Shown here: in pieces, positions 10,560-20,778 of the stretch
Numbering within the stretch: position 1 is the stretch's first letter
How the letters are laid out: each line of letters starts with the position of its first letter
From: Clitopilus passeckerianus
Taxonomy: Eukaryota; Basidiomycota; Agaricomycetes; Agaricales; Entolomataceae
Assembly (NCBI GenBank): GCA_944990035.1
Contig: CALYLX010000033.1
Location: forward strand, 62,001-126,000
DNA length: 64,000 bases
Reading direction: 5' to 3'
Notes under the pieces: generated by a model
The model's input: the letters and a program-made list of their open reading frames with translations, nothing else
Database searches by the model: none
What the model was told of the DNA's origin: nothing
Made by a program: the position numbers and the translations under genes

Positions 10560-13500
10560 TTACAAACTTTTCCGCTTCTTGGTAGATGTAATAAGGCTGT
10601 CTTGTCGTTGCGATGGTGAGGGTGAAAGCTGTACAGGGCCTAGGCTGGGGGCGAGGTCGCTCAATGAAGGTGACCTCCTGCGTTTCCTTGCATTACGATC
10701 TGGGGTAGCTCCAATTTCCAGCATGGAACTCCAATACTCATCATCCGAATCTTTGGATTGATTCATATCAGGTTCCTCTTCAGACTCCAAGTCTGAGTCG
10801 CCATCGCCGGATTTCTGGGGTACAGGTTCAACGACAGCCACTTGCTTCTCTGAGGGCTTCCTCCTTTGTTTCTTTATCTCCTTGACAGACGGTGGTTTAT
10901 TGATGTCATAGACACGGCAAATCTCGATTTCGGCGCCTGCACCTATCAGGGTATCAAACCAGAGCTGAAGACGCCGGTGAGGTCATGGAGAAACACAGGT
11001 CTAAGGTTCGTACCTTCTGGTTTTCAGCGGGTCTGTCCCCGGGGCCTTTGACCTCGACAAATTTGCACAGTTTCTTTTCGAAGTTCCATACAATCAAGTC
11101 GGGTACTCCACTCGAGCGACCCGAATAATCTTCGCATAGCAGCCTGCAGATGATCGCTAGAGGATCGCCACCTAAACACTACGAAGTGGGGTAAGATGGT
11201 GGTACGGACATGAACATGAGTAGACTTACGAGAACAATCTCCACCAGATCCTCTGGTGTGCAGATGTCCCAGCGTACACCAATGCACCATGTATTCCTGT
11301 CTCGGTGTTGTGCATCTCGCTCTGCCAGGATCTCTGCAGCGCGGCCTGGAATTTTGAGCTCTTCTAATCGCGTCTCAATGGCATCCTTCCTGGCTCGGTA
11401 GAAAGAATCTGCTGATAAATCTAGCGGGGCTATCTGGTAAGGGGTCTCAAAAGCACCCGGTACCTCCGAGAAGATGATATCCCAGAAGAGCAGGGCAAAG
11501 ATCGTAGTAACGACTCGAGTCTCCGAGTGGAACCTGGGAAGTTCGGGTCAGCAAGTAAGTCCAGCAATCAGATGACAAGAGTAGTACCCCTTGAATCCTT
11601 TGCTCTCGTAGAACTCCAATGCACGAGTTTCGACGTTGACTTCTTCCCCGTTCCTCCCTCTCCATAGGGACTTCCCTTTCCATTTCCACTTGTCGGATGG
11701 GGAGCCGTGCTAGAAGCCGCGTCAATATTGAAGGAGGCATATTGGCGGGGTCCATACCTGTGGTATATTCTCCTTGTCCGCTTTAGCGCCATGTTTGGTC
11801 TTTGAGTCAACGGGCGCGAAGTACTTCGTAACAGATGGGTTATCGGACACATTATCTTGAAGTGGACGACCATTTGCGTCCAGCTTCAAACTTGCAGACG
11901 AGGTAAGCAGTCGAATTGCACCACAAAACACGATTGGTGCCTTCTTTAGCTCTGCTTCACATTGGCAGCAGTCCTCAGGCGGAATCTTCAGAAGTTTCTC
12001 TAGTTTACGGAGCCGATGAACGAACCCCGGTCGGAAAACTGAAAATGGTAGTAGCGTTGCATTAGTAACGCAGGCTAAAAGTGGACACGAATGTAAGCAT
12101 ACCAATCCCGGTATCTTCGTCCTTCAAAGCCTCTTTGAGACCTGAATAAGCTCGATGAAATACGTGCATCAGGCGTTTCTTCTTCCCATCTTCATTCTCG
12201 TGCCAGCCGAGGTACCGAGTGAGAAGGATGGCGCGTCGTTCGTGCCACTTTGCTCTCTTCCCTCGCCGCCAGAATCTCTGAGCAAGAAGTGCTTCCAGGA
12301 CGACCAATTCCTCTGAATAGGCTTTGAGAGTTGCCAATGATTCCAGGACTCTGCTGAACATGCGTGTATAGACATAGCCTATTTGACGTTGAGAGCATTC
12401 CAAGACGAAGAAATCAGGTATATTTTACCTGGTTCAAATCGCTCCAGCCCTGGTGTCCGTGCTTCCGCAGGCTGCTCGGCGCTTGCAGATACCAGTTCCT
12501 TCCACCGCGGAAAGATGCTCTCATCAAACAGAGCCTTTATTCTCCGAGCCCGCTGTTCCTTAATGTCTCTGGCCGAGGTCTCTTTTTCGAGGTGGAGGTT
12601 CTCGTCGGCGTTCAGGGTGATATCGGGGTCCTCTTCTTTCTTGCAGGACTGAGAGCTTGGGTTGAATGGAGTCTTGAGGGGTGTCGTTGTATGTCGAGGA
12701 GCGGTGACAGATGGTGTCACAAGTTTGTTGTTGCCTGGAATAGGCGTCTTGAGGTTCTCCTTATCCAAGCGAGTATCGAGCTCTTTCTCAAGAGCGGCTT
12801 CAAGGCGAAGCGCTTCGACGTAGTCGAGGAATGCTTGACGGGTTGCCCAAATGGTGGGATCACGAACATAGGTATATTCAGGATAAGCACGTTTCTTGAA
12901 CGAGGTGAGGAGGGAGGGGACCAGGAAGGACTTCGGATACTCCATGCTCCGTTCGTAGATGATGTTCAGTCTCACTACGAGCCAGTACAGGTCGGTGTTA
13001 ACCCGAACGCTACGGCCTAAGGGTGTAAGGATAGTTCGGTGAGTTGCTAGGAAGCTGGGAGTCTGGGAGAAACATGCCTAGTCTCTGCAGGGCCATATCC
13101 ATAAGTCGTCGTTCCTGCGATTGACAACAGCCATTGGCGCGCCTCTTTTGCTGCGTAAAAGGAAGAATAGTCTGACGGAATCCGTCAGACGAGGCTCTAT
13201 TGTCTCGAGCTTTGCCTGTGCCCTTCTGGTCGAAGTTCAGAATAGACTGTGTCATGGCATGACTGCGCAACGCAGAAATCATCACTGGTTTCTATAAGTT
13301 AATCAAAGTGAGCCAGGTCTGCACTTTCGGAGGCAAAGTTGACGTACAGTTGATTTTGCTGGCTTGACCTTCATTTCTTTGACTATCTCTCTTAGTTGAT
13401 CACCATTCAATTTGTTGAGAGCCTCGTCCATTGTCATGTTCGTGTCGTCCTCGCAGAGGAAATTGAAATCAGAGTTCCATTCAGGATTTCGGAGACTGTC

Positions 13501-14218
13501 AAGCGAAGGCTTCAGGTCCACTTGGGCGCGTTGGGCGGGCGATGCACCCGCAGAAATTCTCGATGGGCCAGCCTCTGCATTGGACATCGGTGGTGCTGCA
13601 GCTTCGTCGTCTGAGTCCATTGTCAGGTCAATGACCTCGGGCCCGGATGTTTGTGAACTTGATGTAGGTGGCTGAGATTCCTGGGAGCCGGATTGCTGAG
13701 AAGGTTGGGAGAGGGGATTGCTAGCAATGATTTCTTCTAACGGCATGCATAGCTCGTTGATGGCTTCGAGTAAACAATCTTCCCTGACTTCTTTCTCGTA
13801 GCCTTTCATGGAAGCAACGGTATGCCAGGTGTCCGACTTTCTGAGGATTAAACGAAACAGACAGTAGCGAGCGTTGTCTTGGTATGTACATCAACTTGCT
13901 GGGGAACACAGGAGTGAGGTCAGGGCTCACATGATAGACAGCGCAGAGCTTCAATAACCCTTAGTTCACCAGCCGAGAGAAGATGGGTCTCAGCTTCGGT
14001 GACAGTGTTGATCATTGCTATATACATATTAGAGGGATTCGACAGGATAATCTTGAGATCCCACCTTCGAAGGCAAGCACATACACTGAAGGACGCTTCC
14101 ATGTCCCCTCAACCTGTGACCGACTCGAGTCAATCGCTTCAAGGTCATCATCCAATGGTTCGTCAAGACTTGTGGACGAGACCAGTAGTTCTTCTGTTGG
14201 TACAGATATATGGCTCAT
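10560..14218 (-). CDS. FAN1: FAN1 structure-specific nuclease (VRR-NUC)
   Basis: Eleven exons: 14065-14218, 13931-14017, 13348-13877, 13078-13291, 12429-13016, 12103-12378, 11758-12038, 11588-11709, 11230-11533, 11014-11178, 10560-10964. They give 1041 aa. FAN1 is a 5' flap endo/exonuclease of interstrand-crosslink repair in the nucleus. Visible parts: a SAP-like helix pair (LNKLNGDQLREIVKEMKVKP, about 225-255), the conserved core (GYVYTRMFSRVLESL, WRRGKRAKWHERRAILL, SLWRGRNGEEVNVETRAL), and the C-terminal VRR-NUC with GGDPLAIICRLL, GVPDLIVWN and FVEVKGPGD, supplying the PD and EVK catalytic residues. No UBZ zinc finger is visible. An EVIDLT motif followed by acidic residues (161-170) looks like a SUMO-interacting motif. 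Intron 4 is GC-AG. The C-tail is acidic then basic (KKRKSL, NLS-like). Confidence 0.93.
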
Positions 14219-14490
14219 GCTATCACTTTTCTATTCAAAAAGCCTGAGAATGACCAGGCAATGCACCCAGTAGTCGCGGGGTTGTCGTCGAAGGATAAGA
14301 GAGGTTTGTGCGTGACGGTAATCACATGAGCGTGACGGAACGACGCGTCTTGAACATCTCAGACGCGTCGACCAATCGGATTCCAGTAATCTCACCGCAA
14401 TCAGCAAATACTTCATGATACTGGCCAGGTAAGTGATTAACAAAAAGTTATACAAAGGAAAGTAGACAAATAAGTCCCAGTAATCGATAA

Positions 14491-16124
14491 CTAACTATTT
14501 CGAACCGAGAAGGTGGGTGTATACCCTGGTGGTGGCTCATCTGATACCCCTTGTGCCCATTCCGAATTCTGGTGCTTCCGCAAGGCCAGTATCTGTTCAC
14601 TCATAATCCTCATCTGCTCCCTCATATTATGTATCTCCTGGTCCTGACTAGGATTTCTTCGCGTTCCTATCGAAGATTTCCTATCAACATCCCCTTTCAA
14701 CGCCCGCATCTCCGTATTGACCACCTGGAGTTGGTTCTCTAGCTCCTGCTGACGAGCTTGTCTAGTATCGCCGAAGCTCGTTGTTTGGGCGTCCGAAGGT
14801 CTGCGAACTGGCACCAGTGACGATTTAGTAAATGCTGCAATGGGGACTTCGTTTGGTTGCAAGGCGCTATGATGTTGGCTATTCCGGGCATAATCGTTGA
14901 TAATACCACCGTAGGCATGATCACTGTTGCTGTAACCGGCGGATCCTCCCATCGACGTACCAGCAGTGGGTATGATTGTCCCAGATTGCAGGAAGTCGCT
15001 ATGGGTGACTGGGCGAGTGTTGTGCTGACCCATCACTAGAGGTGGTGGAACGTTTCGGGATCGGCTAACTGCCGGCCCAGAGTCGTTCGGGTGGTTCAAG
15101 GGTGCAAACAGGGTGCCATCCGACGGGAATGAGTTTTCCGTTTCATGTTTTCGCTCTCTTCTCTTGAGACAGAAGAGGAGGCCAAAGATGAGAGCTCCTA
15201 AAACAACAACACCACCGACGGTGCCTCCCGCTATCGCGGCAACATTTGTCTCGCTCTTCCCTTGAGTAGGAGACCCGTTTGAAGAATCACCGTTTCCCGT
15301 ATTGGGAGTAGCTCCAGGAATGTCGGTGGTAGACGAGCCTGTGCTGGGAGAAGAGGTGGAGGTGCCCGATGTTGTACCAGAGCTTGTGTTGGAAACTGAG
15401 GCTGAGGTGGCTGTCGAGCTAATGCTCGCCGGCAGGGGTGCCGGGGAACTAGCGGGAGGCGGCGTGTCGTCGAACCTATTTGGTGTGAGTCTTGGTAGAG
15501 GGAAGCCCGAAGATACAACTCACGTATAAATCGCATAATCAAAGTTAACAAAGACATCGTGGTCGACGTCATTTGTCTCTATGACCAGCTTGTGGTCGTT
15601 ATTTGCTAGGTTGGGGCGTGAAAATACGAGAGCGTTGTACTGCAGGGCGGTAGATAAAGAAGGGGAGTGGTTGAAGAGCCCTGCATGGGCTCCGTCAAGT
15701 GTGAAGTTGCAGGCCGTTTGAGTGGTGATGCCAGGAGCAACATTGTTTGCAAGGATGAAATAAACATAGATGGCAGTCCCTGCAGTCTTCGTCAGCACAC
15801 ACCAATGCTTGTTACAGAGGCAAAGAGTACAGCACCTTTAAAGTTGAGCTCTATTGACATTGACTTCAGCCCTGGGTTATAGGTTGCGGCGGTCCATGTA
15901 CCCTTGAAGGCGGAAGCCTTATCTGGCAGTATCGCACAACCAGTACAGGTCTCATCCTCCCAAACACCCGCAGTGGGAGGCAAATACTTGGGCTTGGCAC
16001 CAGTGACGGAGTCCCCCAACGAATCATCAATGGTCCGATTTGTAGCGATAGCGCCTGCGCTCAGAATATGATTAAAAGGCAGGAGTAAAGACAGGAGGAG
16101 ATTCAAGAGCCATGTCCAGTACAT
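14491..16124 (-). CDS. Secretory single-pass membrane protein with PPxY cytoplasmic tail (paralog 1)
   Basis: Three exons (15836-16124, 15524-15779, 14491-15475), 509 aa. It has an N-terminal signal peptide (WLLNLLLSLLLPFNHILSA), then an ectodomain beginning NRTIDDSLGD with a C-x2-C pair, and a beta-rich segment (GTAIYVYFIL, ACNFTLDG). A Ser/Thr-rich stalk follows, then one transmembrane helix (GGTVGGVVVLGALIFGLLF) and a basic stop-transfer CLKRRERK. The cytoplasmic tail has a predicted coiled coil (ARQQELENQLQVVNTEMRAL) and ends SDEPPPGYTP, a PPxY motif. This architecture is common among agaricomycete proteins of unknown function. The exon-2 length (256 nt) and intron phases are identical to the paralog at 25.3-26.8 kb. 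A surface sensor, or an adaptor for a WW-domain ligase such as Rsp5, is inference. Confidence 0.8.
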
Positions 16125-16688
16125 CCCGGGCGCACGGATCCTGGGAGTTGGAAGTCAAAGAGAAGGGCGTGAAAGTGAGAAGATTCCTCTTCACCTCCAT
16201 ATGCGGAGCGGCATCTCGAACAGTAATGTTTTCACAGGTTTCAGCAATAGAACGGGTTGTCAAGGCCGTGACCCGTGCGATAGTTGCCTCTATTTCGGTC
16301 AACGAGTTCGCAGCTCAGCGCTCAGATCAGAGTTGGATCAGAGTTGTTTGCACTTTGATGATGGCACCCGCTACGGCCCGGATTTCTAGATGGTCAGTGC
16401 GTAAATTTAGCTCATTCAAGTTCCAATACGCGAAGCTTGCTTGCGTGAGACTTCAACAAGGAAGAATCACATCCAATGTTTAACAAAATAACATAGCGCA
16501 TAGGAGGTGAAACAATTCAATATCTCATCATACTTGCAAAATACAGAATAATATCGTAACAGGGAATTTTCCGATCGAAAGTTAGCCTATGTCCTGCACT
16601 GATAATCCTAAAGCCCAATTAGAAAGTGAAAAGAGCACCAGTGACCCAGGTGAGAAGCCTCGTATGGGCCAGATGTCCGTCGAGTTCA
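16125..16688. other. Intergenic region upstream of the PPxY membrane gene
   Basis: About 560 bp, upstream of one minus-strand gene and downstream of another. I see no gene. ORF 16112-16483 (+) runs antisense out of the membrane gene's first exon and has no family signature. Confidence 0.4.
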
Positions 16689-17522
16689 TCAATATCGAGA
16701 ACTTCCATGGTATACGACGTCATGGTATGCTCCTCTGTGGGATGCAGACCTTGGCTGGGACTCGTATGCCCGAGATGCACGGGCGCCAGCACCTGCGAAA
16801 CCCGAAGGGCCATATCCTGACAGCCTTTGTAGCCGCTGGTCAGAATACAGGTTCGGATCCCGGTGTGGTACAGCAGGTGTGGGGTTGCTAGGTGTGGGTG
16901 GAATCCAAGGAATGGTTGGAAGGCCAGATAACGCCTGGTTTTCCTGCACTATTTCTCCCGTTTGTTCCTGATAGATTTCGACGCCTCCTCTGACATCTAT
17001 GCAGGATATTAGTATATTCTGCGGCTACCTTTGTATCTTTACTCACCAAGCTTCTTCTGTTCGTCCCATATGTTCTCAATAACGTTTCCCACCACGGTTT
17101 GTTTTATGCCCTGCGTAACTTCTACATAAAGAAAACGGTTAGCACCGAGGTAATCTTCACTGGCAGGCCTTGCTGTTTAACGTACTGAACTCGTTTCCTC
17201 GGACTTGAGAGCTTATGTTGTTTCCCGTCAGTGTGATCGTGAAATTCTCGCACTCTGATTCGGATAATTCCCTGAGTCAAACCAAGTAAAGGGCCCAATG
17301 ATCTCTTCACTCACTGACTCCCTTATTTTTCTGGAATACGAAGGTATTTTTACCTCCTGAGCCTTCGTACTCGTTAATAGACTGTGAGGTAGGTAATCTG
17401 GGAGGCGAGGTCACTTGGACGCCATTGTTTGGTCCCCCAGCCTGAGCATGCTTGGTATATGTCAAGGGTATAGTTTTTTTAGGAGGAATGAGGTGGAAGG
17501 AGCCTTTGGAGGTTCGGGACAT
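16689..17522 (-). CDS. Unknown-family protein, member 1 of a head-to-head paralogous pair
   Basis: Four exons (17315-17522, 17186-17254, 17047-17121, 16689-16996), 219 aa. The start is MSRTSKGSFHLIPPKK. The core reads KCENFTITLTGN.., then NEF-KVTQGIKQTVVGNVIENIW followed by DEQKKL-DVRGGVEIYQEQ. A Pro- and Arg-rich low-complexity tail follows (PTIPWIPPTPSNPTP). Each block aligns with the plus-strand gene at 18137, with introns at the same places and phases (all phase 1) and an identical 75-nt exon 3. No signal peptide, membrane helix or known catalytic motif is visible. The alternating strands and the LTG/LKG turn are faintly like the N-terminal half of a fungal arrestin-like beta-sandwich, but that is speculation. 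Function unknown. Confidence 0.65.
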
Positions 17523-18136
17523 CCTGGAGGCAATTTCAGAGAAGAGAGAAAGAACCTTGCCACAGTCCCAAAAAGCATCTACCGTTTATACAGGCAAAGG
17601 AACGTGTTTTCCGTTCGTCTTTGGATCTCGATGGTTCAATAGTTGCAGGTACAATTGACTATCGGGACGCTGAGCTCGGGGCCAGTGATGGTGAGTAGCT
17701 TCTCCCGATAACATGAGGCAGCGTCGAGGGGGCGAAGCAACAGGGACTAATAGGTGTTATCGCACAACGTGGTTTCCGTCAAGTCTGTTCAGGATCGGTG
17801 AAGAATAGAATCGGATGTTTTTGGGACAACATTATGAGTGCTTTGAAATGGGACCCATCGGCACCCACTCTCACTGGCGATACTTTGACGGTGCTGGTGG
17901 AGCCAATGGGCAATTGCTAATATACCTAATGCAATGATCACGGACCCGCGTTCCTGTTATTGTCGTCTCGGGATCTACTATTGTTTGCACACACACGCCG
18001 TGAGGATTGCATTACTGTCCTCGCACAATGCTGGAAACATGCGGCTTTCCCTTAGGGGGTCACGATTTCGCCCCTAGATAAACTGTGATTCATTGGCCTC
18101 AAGCTCGAGCCCTGTCTCTTCACAACTCCTGTTGCG
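17523..18136. promoter_or_regulatory. Shared divergent promoter region of the paralogous pair
   Basis: This 614 bp lies between the two start codons of the homologous genes and must contain both promoters. No obvious TATA box or inverted repeat was recognised by eye. A tail-less inverted duplication that created both genes would have its axis here. Confidence 0.4.
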
Positions 18137-18706
18137 ATGTCCTCTGAGTCTTCTGCATCCAAAGGCTTCACGATGTTCTCTCCAAGGAAACTTTTACCAA
18201 CTGGCAATAGTGGTCCGGAGAAAACCACCGTTACCTATAGCGAGAACTCAGCGTCCAGGCGTGAACAGGGGCCCGTTCAAACGGAAAACAGTTACGTCCT
18301 CGAAAATGTTGAGTCTTTCCGTATGTGGTTGACAAATCTCAGAGGACTGTTCGTTTCCTCATTCTGTATTATACTTGTCAGAGTGTAAGGGCGCGCTTAA
18401 TCTCTCACTCAAAGGCAAGCAGGTGTTAGCCAGGTTCTCAGATATCGGCCATTTTGGTGAGTCCGAGGCTTGACGCTGATATAAACCGATTTGAACTGAT
18501 TATAATAGATGTAGGGAAGGGCATCCGCCAGTTGTTGAATGGAAACGAAGTTAAGAACATATGGCAGGGTCAGAAGAAAATCGGTGAGGCTCCAATATCA
18601 AACCGTTGTAGGAGTTTCTAACTGTCCACCAGTCGTCAAAGGGGACATCACTATCGAGCAAGACACTACACAACCAGTCGACGAGGAAGAAGGTCGAAGA
18701 AGATGA
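18137..18706 (+). CDS. Unknown-family protein, member 2 of the head-to-head pair
   Basis: Four exons (18137-18320, 18382-18456, 18509-18583, 18633-18706), 135 aa. The start is MSSESSASKGFTMFSPRK. The core reads QCKGALNLSLKGKQV.., then DVGKGIRQLLNGNEVKNIW followed by QGQKKI-VVKGDITIEQ. It ends in an acidic-then-basic tail (PVDEEEGRRR) instead of the long Pro-rich tail of its partner. Blocks, intron positions and intron phases match member 1. The frame downstream of the stop still looks somewhat protein-like (HRFSPFSSHS), so this copy may be truncated relative to an older, longer gene. Family and function are not recognised. Confidence 0.6.
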
Positions 18707-20238
18707 GCACAGGTGCACAGGTTCTCACCCTTTTCCTCCCACTCAGGCGGCATGGGTATGTTTATCAGAGGTCTTTAGGTCAATTTTCACTTTGCCTGGC
18801 CTCCCCATATCGGTGTCGAGAATCAATAGCAGGCTTGAGAGAATTCTTGCGATAATTCAGTGACATTGGATGTAATTTTTGGCGATGCTTGCCCTCTGTT
18901 GTTAATAATATCTATTGCAAGCTCAGGCTCTTCTTTCTAATATTTCGTCTCCGAGTCAGAGTTGACATCGAAATCTAAGCGGACGAAGGGACCGGTGTTA
19001 GCGGAGATTTGCGCTATCTTGCTCTCGTCTGTGAGTAGAGCGTAAGCCAACGCCTTTGGTTGACGTCCGAGGCCCGGGTAAGATATAGGGAGGAGTTCTC
19101 ACTATGTATCTCGGGACTAGGTGTTAACGACCCATCTGAACAACTGCCTGGCACATATTACTCTACAATGGATGATTACCCGCTATCGGCAAGTGAAAGT
19201 GGGCCGTTCCGTTGACTATGATGACCCATAGATCCAAGATTAGGAGCTTTTGAAAAGCAGGCATTCGAAAAAGTGGCGAGAAAGCTTATCAGGGAAGTGT
19301 CGTTTGGACCAAGTTGATACGCTTATACCAAAGTTTAGCTAGACAGATGGCATTGCCACCCTGTTGTTGACTTGTGACCGATTCGTGCTTTTCATCCTGG
19401 TTGAGGTGCCGGTGGCTAGGTACTAACCTAATCTTGTTGACCTCTATTCTCTGATGAGAGGTTGCACCTTAAAACGGCAAATTCATTGCCATTCCTGGAA
19501 ACTGATTCATAACGGTATCGGCCCTCTTTGTAACAGTGTAGCCCACCAATATACTAGAGGGAATCGACCGATACCGGCCTGCAGTCAAATATCAACGAAC
19601 CACATTCCACCTGGCATGAAGCCTCGTTCTTCTACTGGGTTCTACGGTGCTCCATTCACTTTGCAAATGAGTTCGAGATCCCACCAACTGAATATTGATT
19701 CAATGCTCGAATTTCAGCGCCGATAAGTACAAGTGTGATTGCAGTCCGTATTTCTTATAACAAGCCTTGGTGGCCGTCATCGGTGCGAGATTAAATGGCT
19801 CTAGCCATTATCAAGATTACTATAACGTCCTGCCTGACTTCATGGTTTGAGGAAAAACTCTTAGACCAGCAAGGCTGGACTTGGGCATCTCAGAGATACC
19901 AGCCTGGGGCCGCATCGTGTCACAGGCCCAGCCAAGGTGAACGTGTTCTCAAAGCGGCAGAAACTGCACGTTCCCTCAGGGATTACGATAATCAGGCGCG
20001 CTAAATCAATTCTTAGGAATCTGGGCAGGCTGTAAGCGAAATGTACCCACGTATTTCTGATGCGGCCCGATGATCCAAACCAATGCTTGAGCTTCCCCCA
20101 TTTGCAACGTCCGACGAATGTTCCTTCGGGGGTCTCTGATGACTCGTAGAAAGGATTTTCTGACGGAGAAAAGTCCGTAGTTTGCTGGTGAATCGTGATT
20201 CCGCCCTTTATCACTAGAATAGACACCATGAGCTAAAC
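18707..20238. other. 1.5 kb with no supported gene
   Basis: Only short ORFs. A minus-strand ORF at 19861-20229 could be a 3' exon of the hypothetical gene at 20239-20703, but I could not find a splice that joins the frames. Some fragments near 19100-19200 (+) look protein-like and may be remnants of the gene upstream. Confidence 0.35.
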
Positions 20239-20703
20239 CTAACGGGAAGGCGAAATATATGACCTATTTTCTTCTGGCCGCTCCAGACATTTTCGATGCG
20301 ACTCCCGATAAGGGTTTGTCTGAGGCCCTTCGTGACAACTTCTGACAATCAGAGATACTATCGTAGTATCATACCAATCATGCATACCAATTTCACTACC
20401 TGAAATCCTAGAGGAGACCGCCCCCGTTGCCTTCATCTTGATCTCAAATGGCCCCTCACACTCTGGCGGGGTCAAAGGATTAGGGATCGATCGCTCGTGG
20501 TGGAGAGTACACATACTGAGACTGCTATCCTCGAAGTTGAACATACATTGACTTGTTTCTGAGTTCGCGACGGGATCCCTCCCTTCTCTATCCAGAGGGT
20601 GGCTTGAAGCCTCACTCGCCACATTGGTGAGATCATATTGGTCCATTGTGTGAAGGGATGAGCTTCTATTTAAAGGATGCCGAGCGTTTAAGTATCTGTC
20701 CAT
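20239..20703 (-). CDS. Hypothetical protein behind a TATA-like box
   Basis: An open frame of 154 aa from ATG at 20703 (MDRYLNARHPLNRSSSLH), with a second in-frame ATG at 20646 (MDQYDLTNVASEAS). The start is preferred because a TATAAAAG element lies about 70 bp upstream. The C-terminal half (CEGPFEIKMKATGAVSSR.., HDWYDTTIVSLIVRSC) has the look of a real protein, but I recognise no family. It may be spliced to an exon near 20000-20229. No signal peptide or membrane segment. It could also be a decayed fragment. Confidence 0.35.
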   Translation of the reverse strand: MDRYLNARHPLNRSSSLHTMDQYDLTNVASEASSHPLDREGRDPVANSETSQCMFNFEDSSLSMCTLHHERSIPNPLTPPECEGPFEIKMKATGAVSSRISGSEIGMHDWYDTTIVSLIVRSCHEGPQTNPYRESHRKCLERPEENRSYISPSR

Positions 20704-20770
20704 ATAGGGGTAAGGAAGCGCTCGAGTGCGAAGGGGGGTTTGATGGGCTAAGCTGAGCGAAAGCTTCGGG

Positions 20771-20778
20771 CTTTTATA
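20771..20778 (-). promoter_or_regulatory. TATA-like element
   Basis: TATAAAAG on the minus strand, 68-75 bp before the ATG at 20703. Confidence 0.35.
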
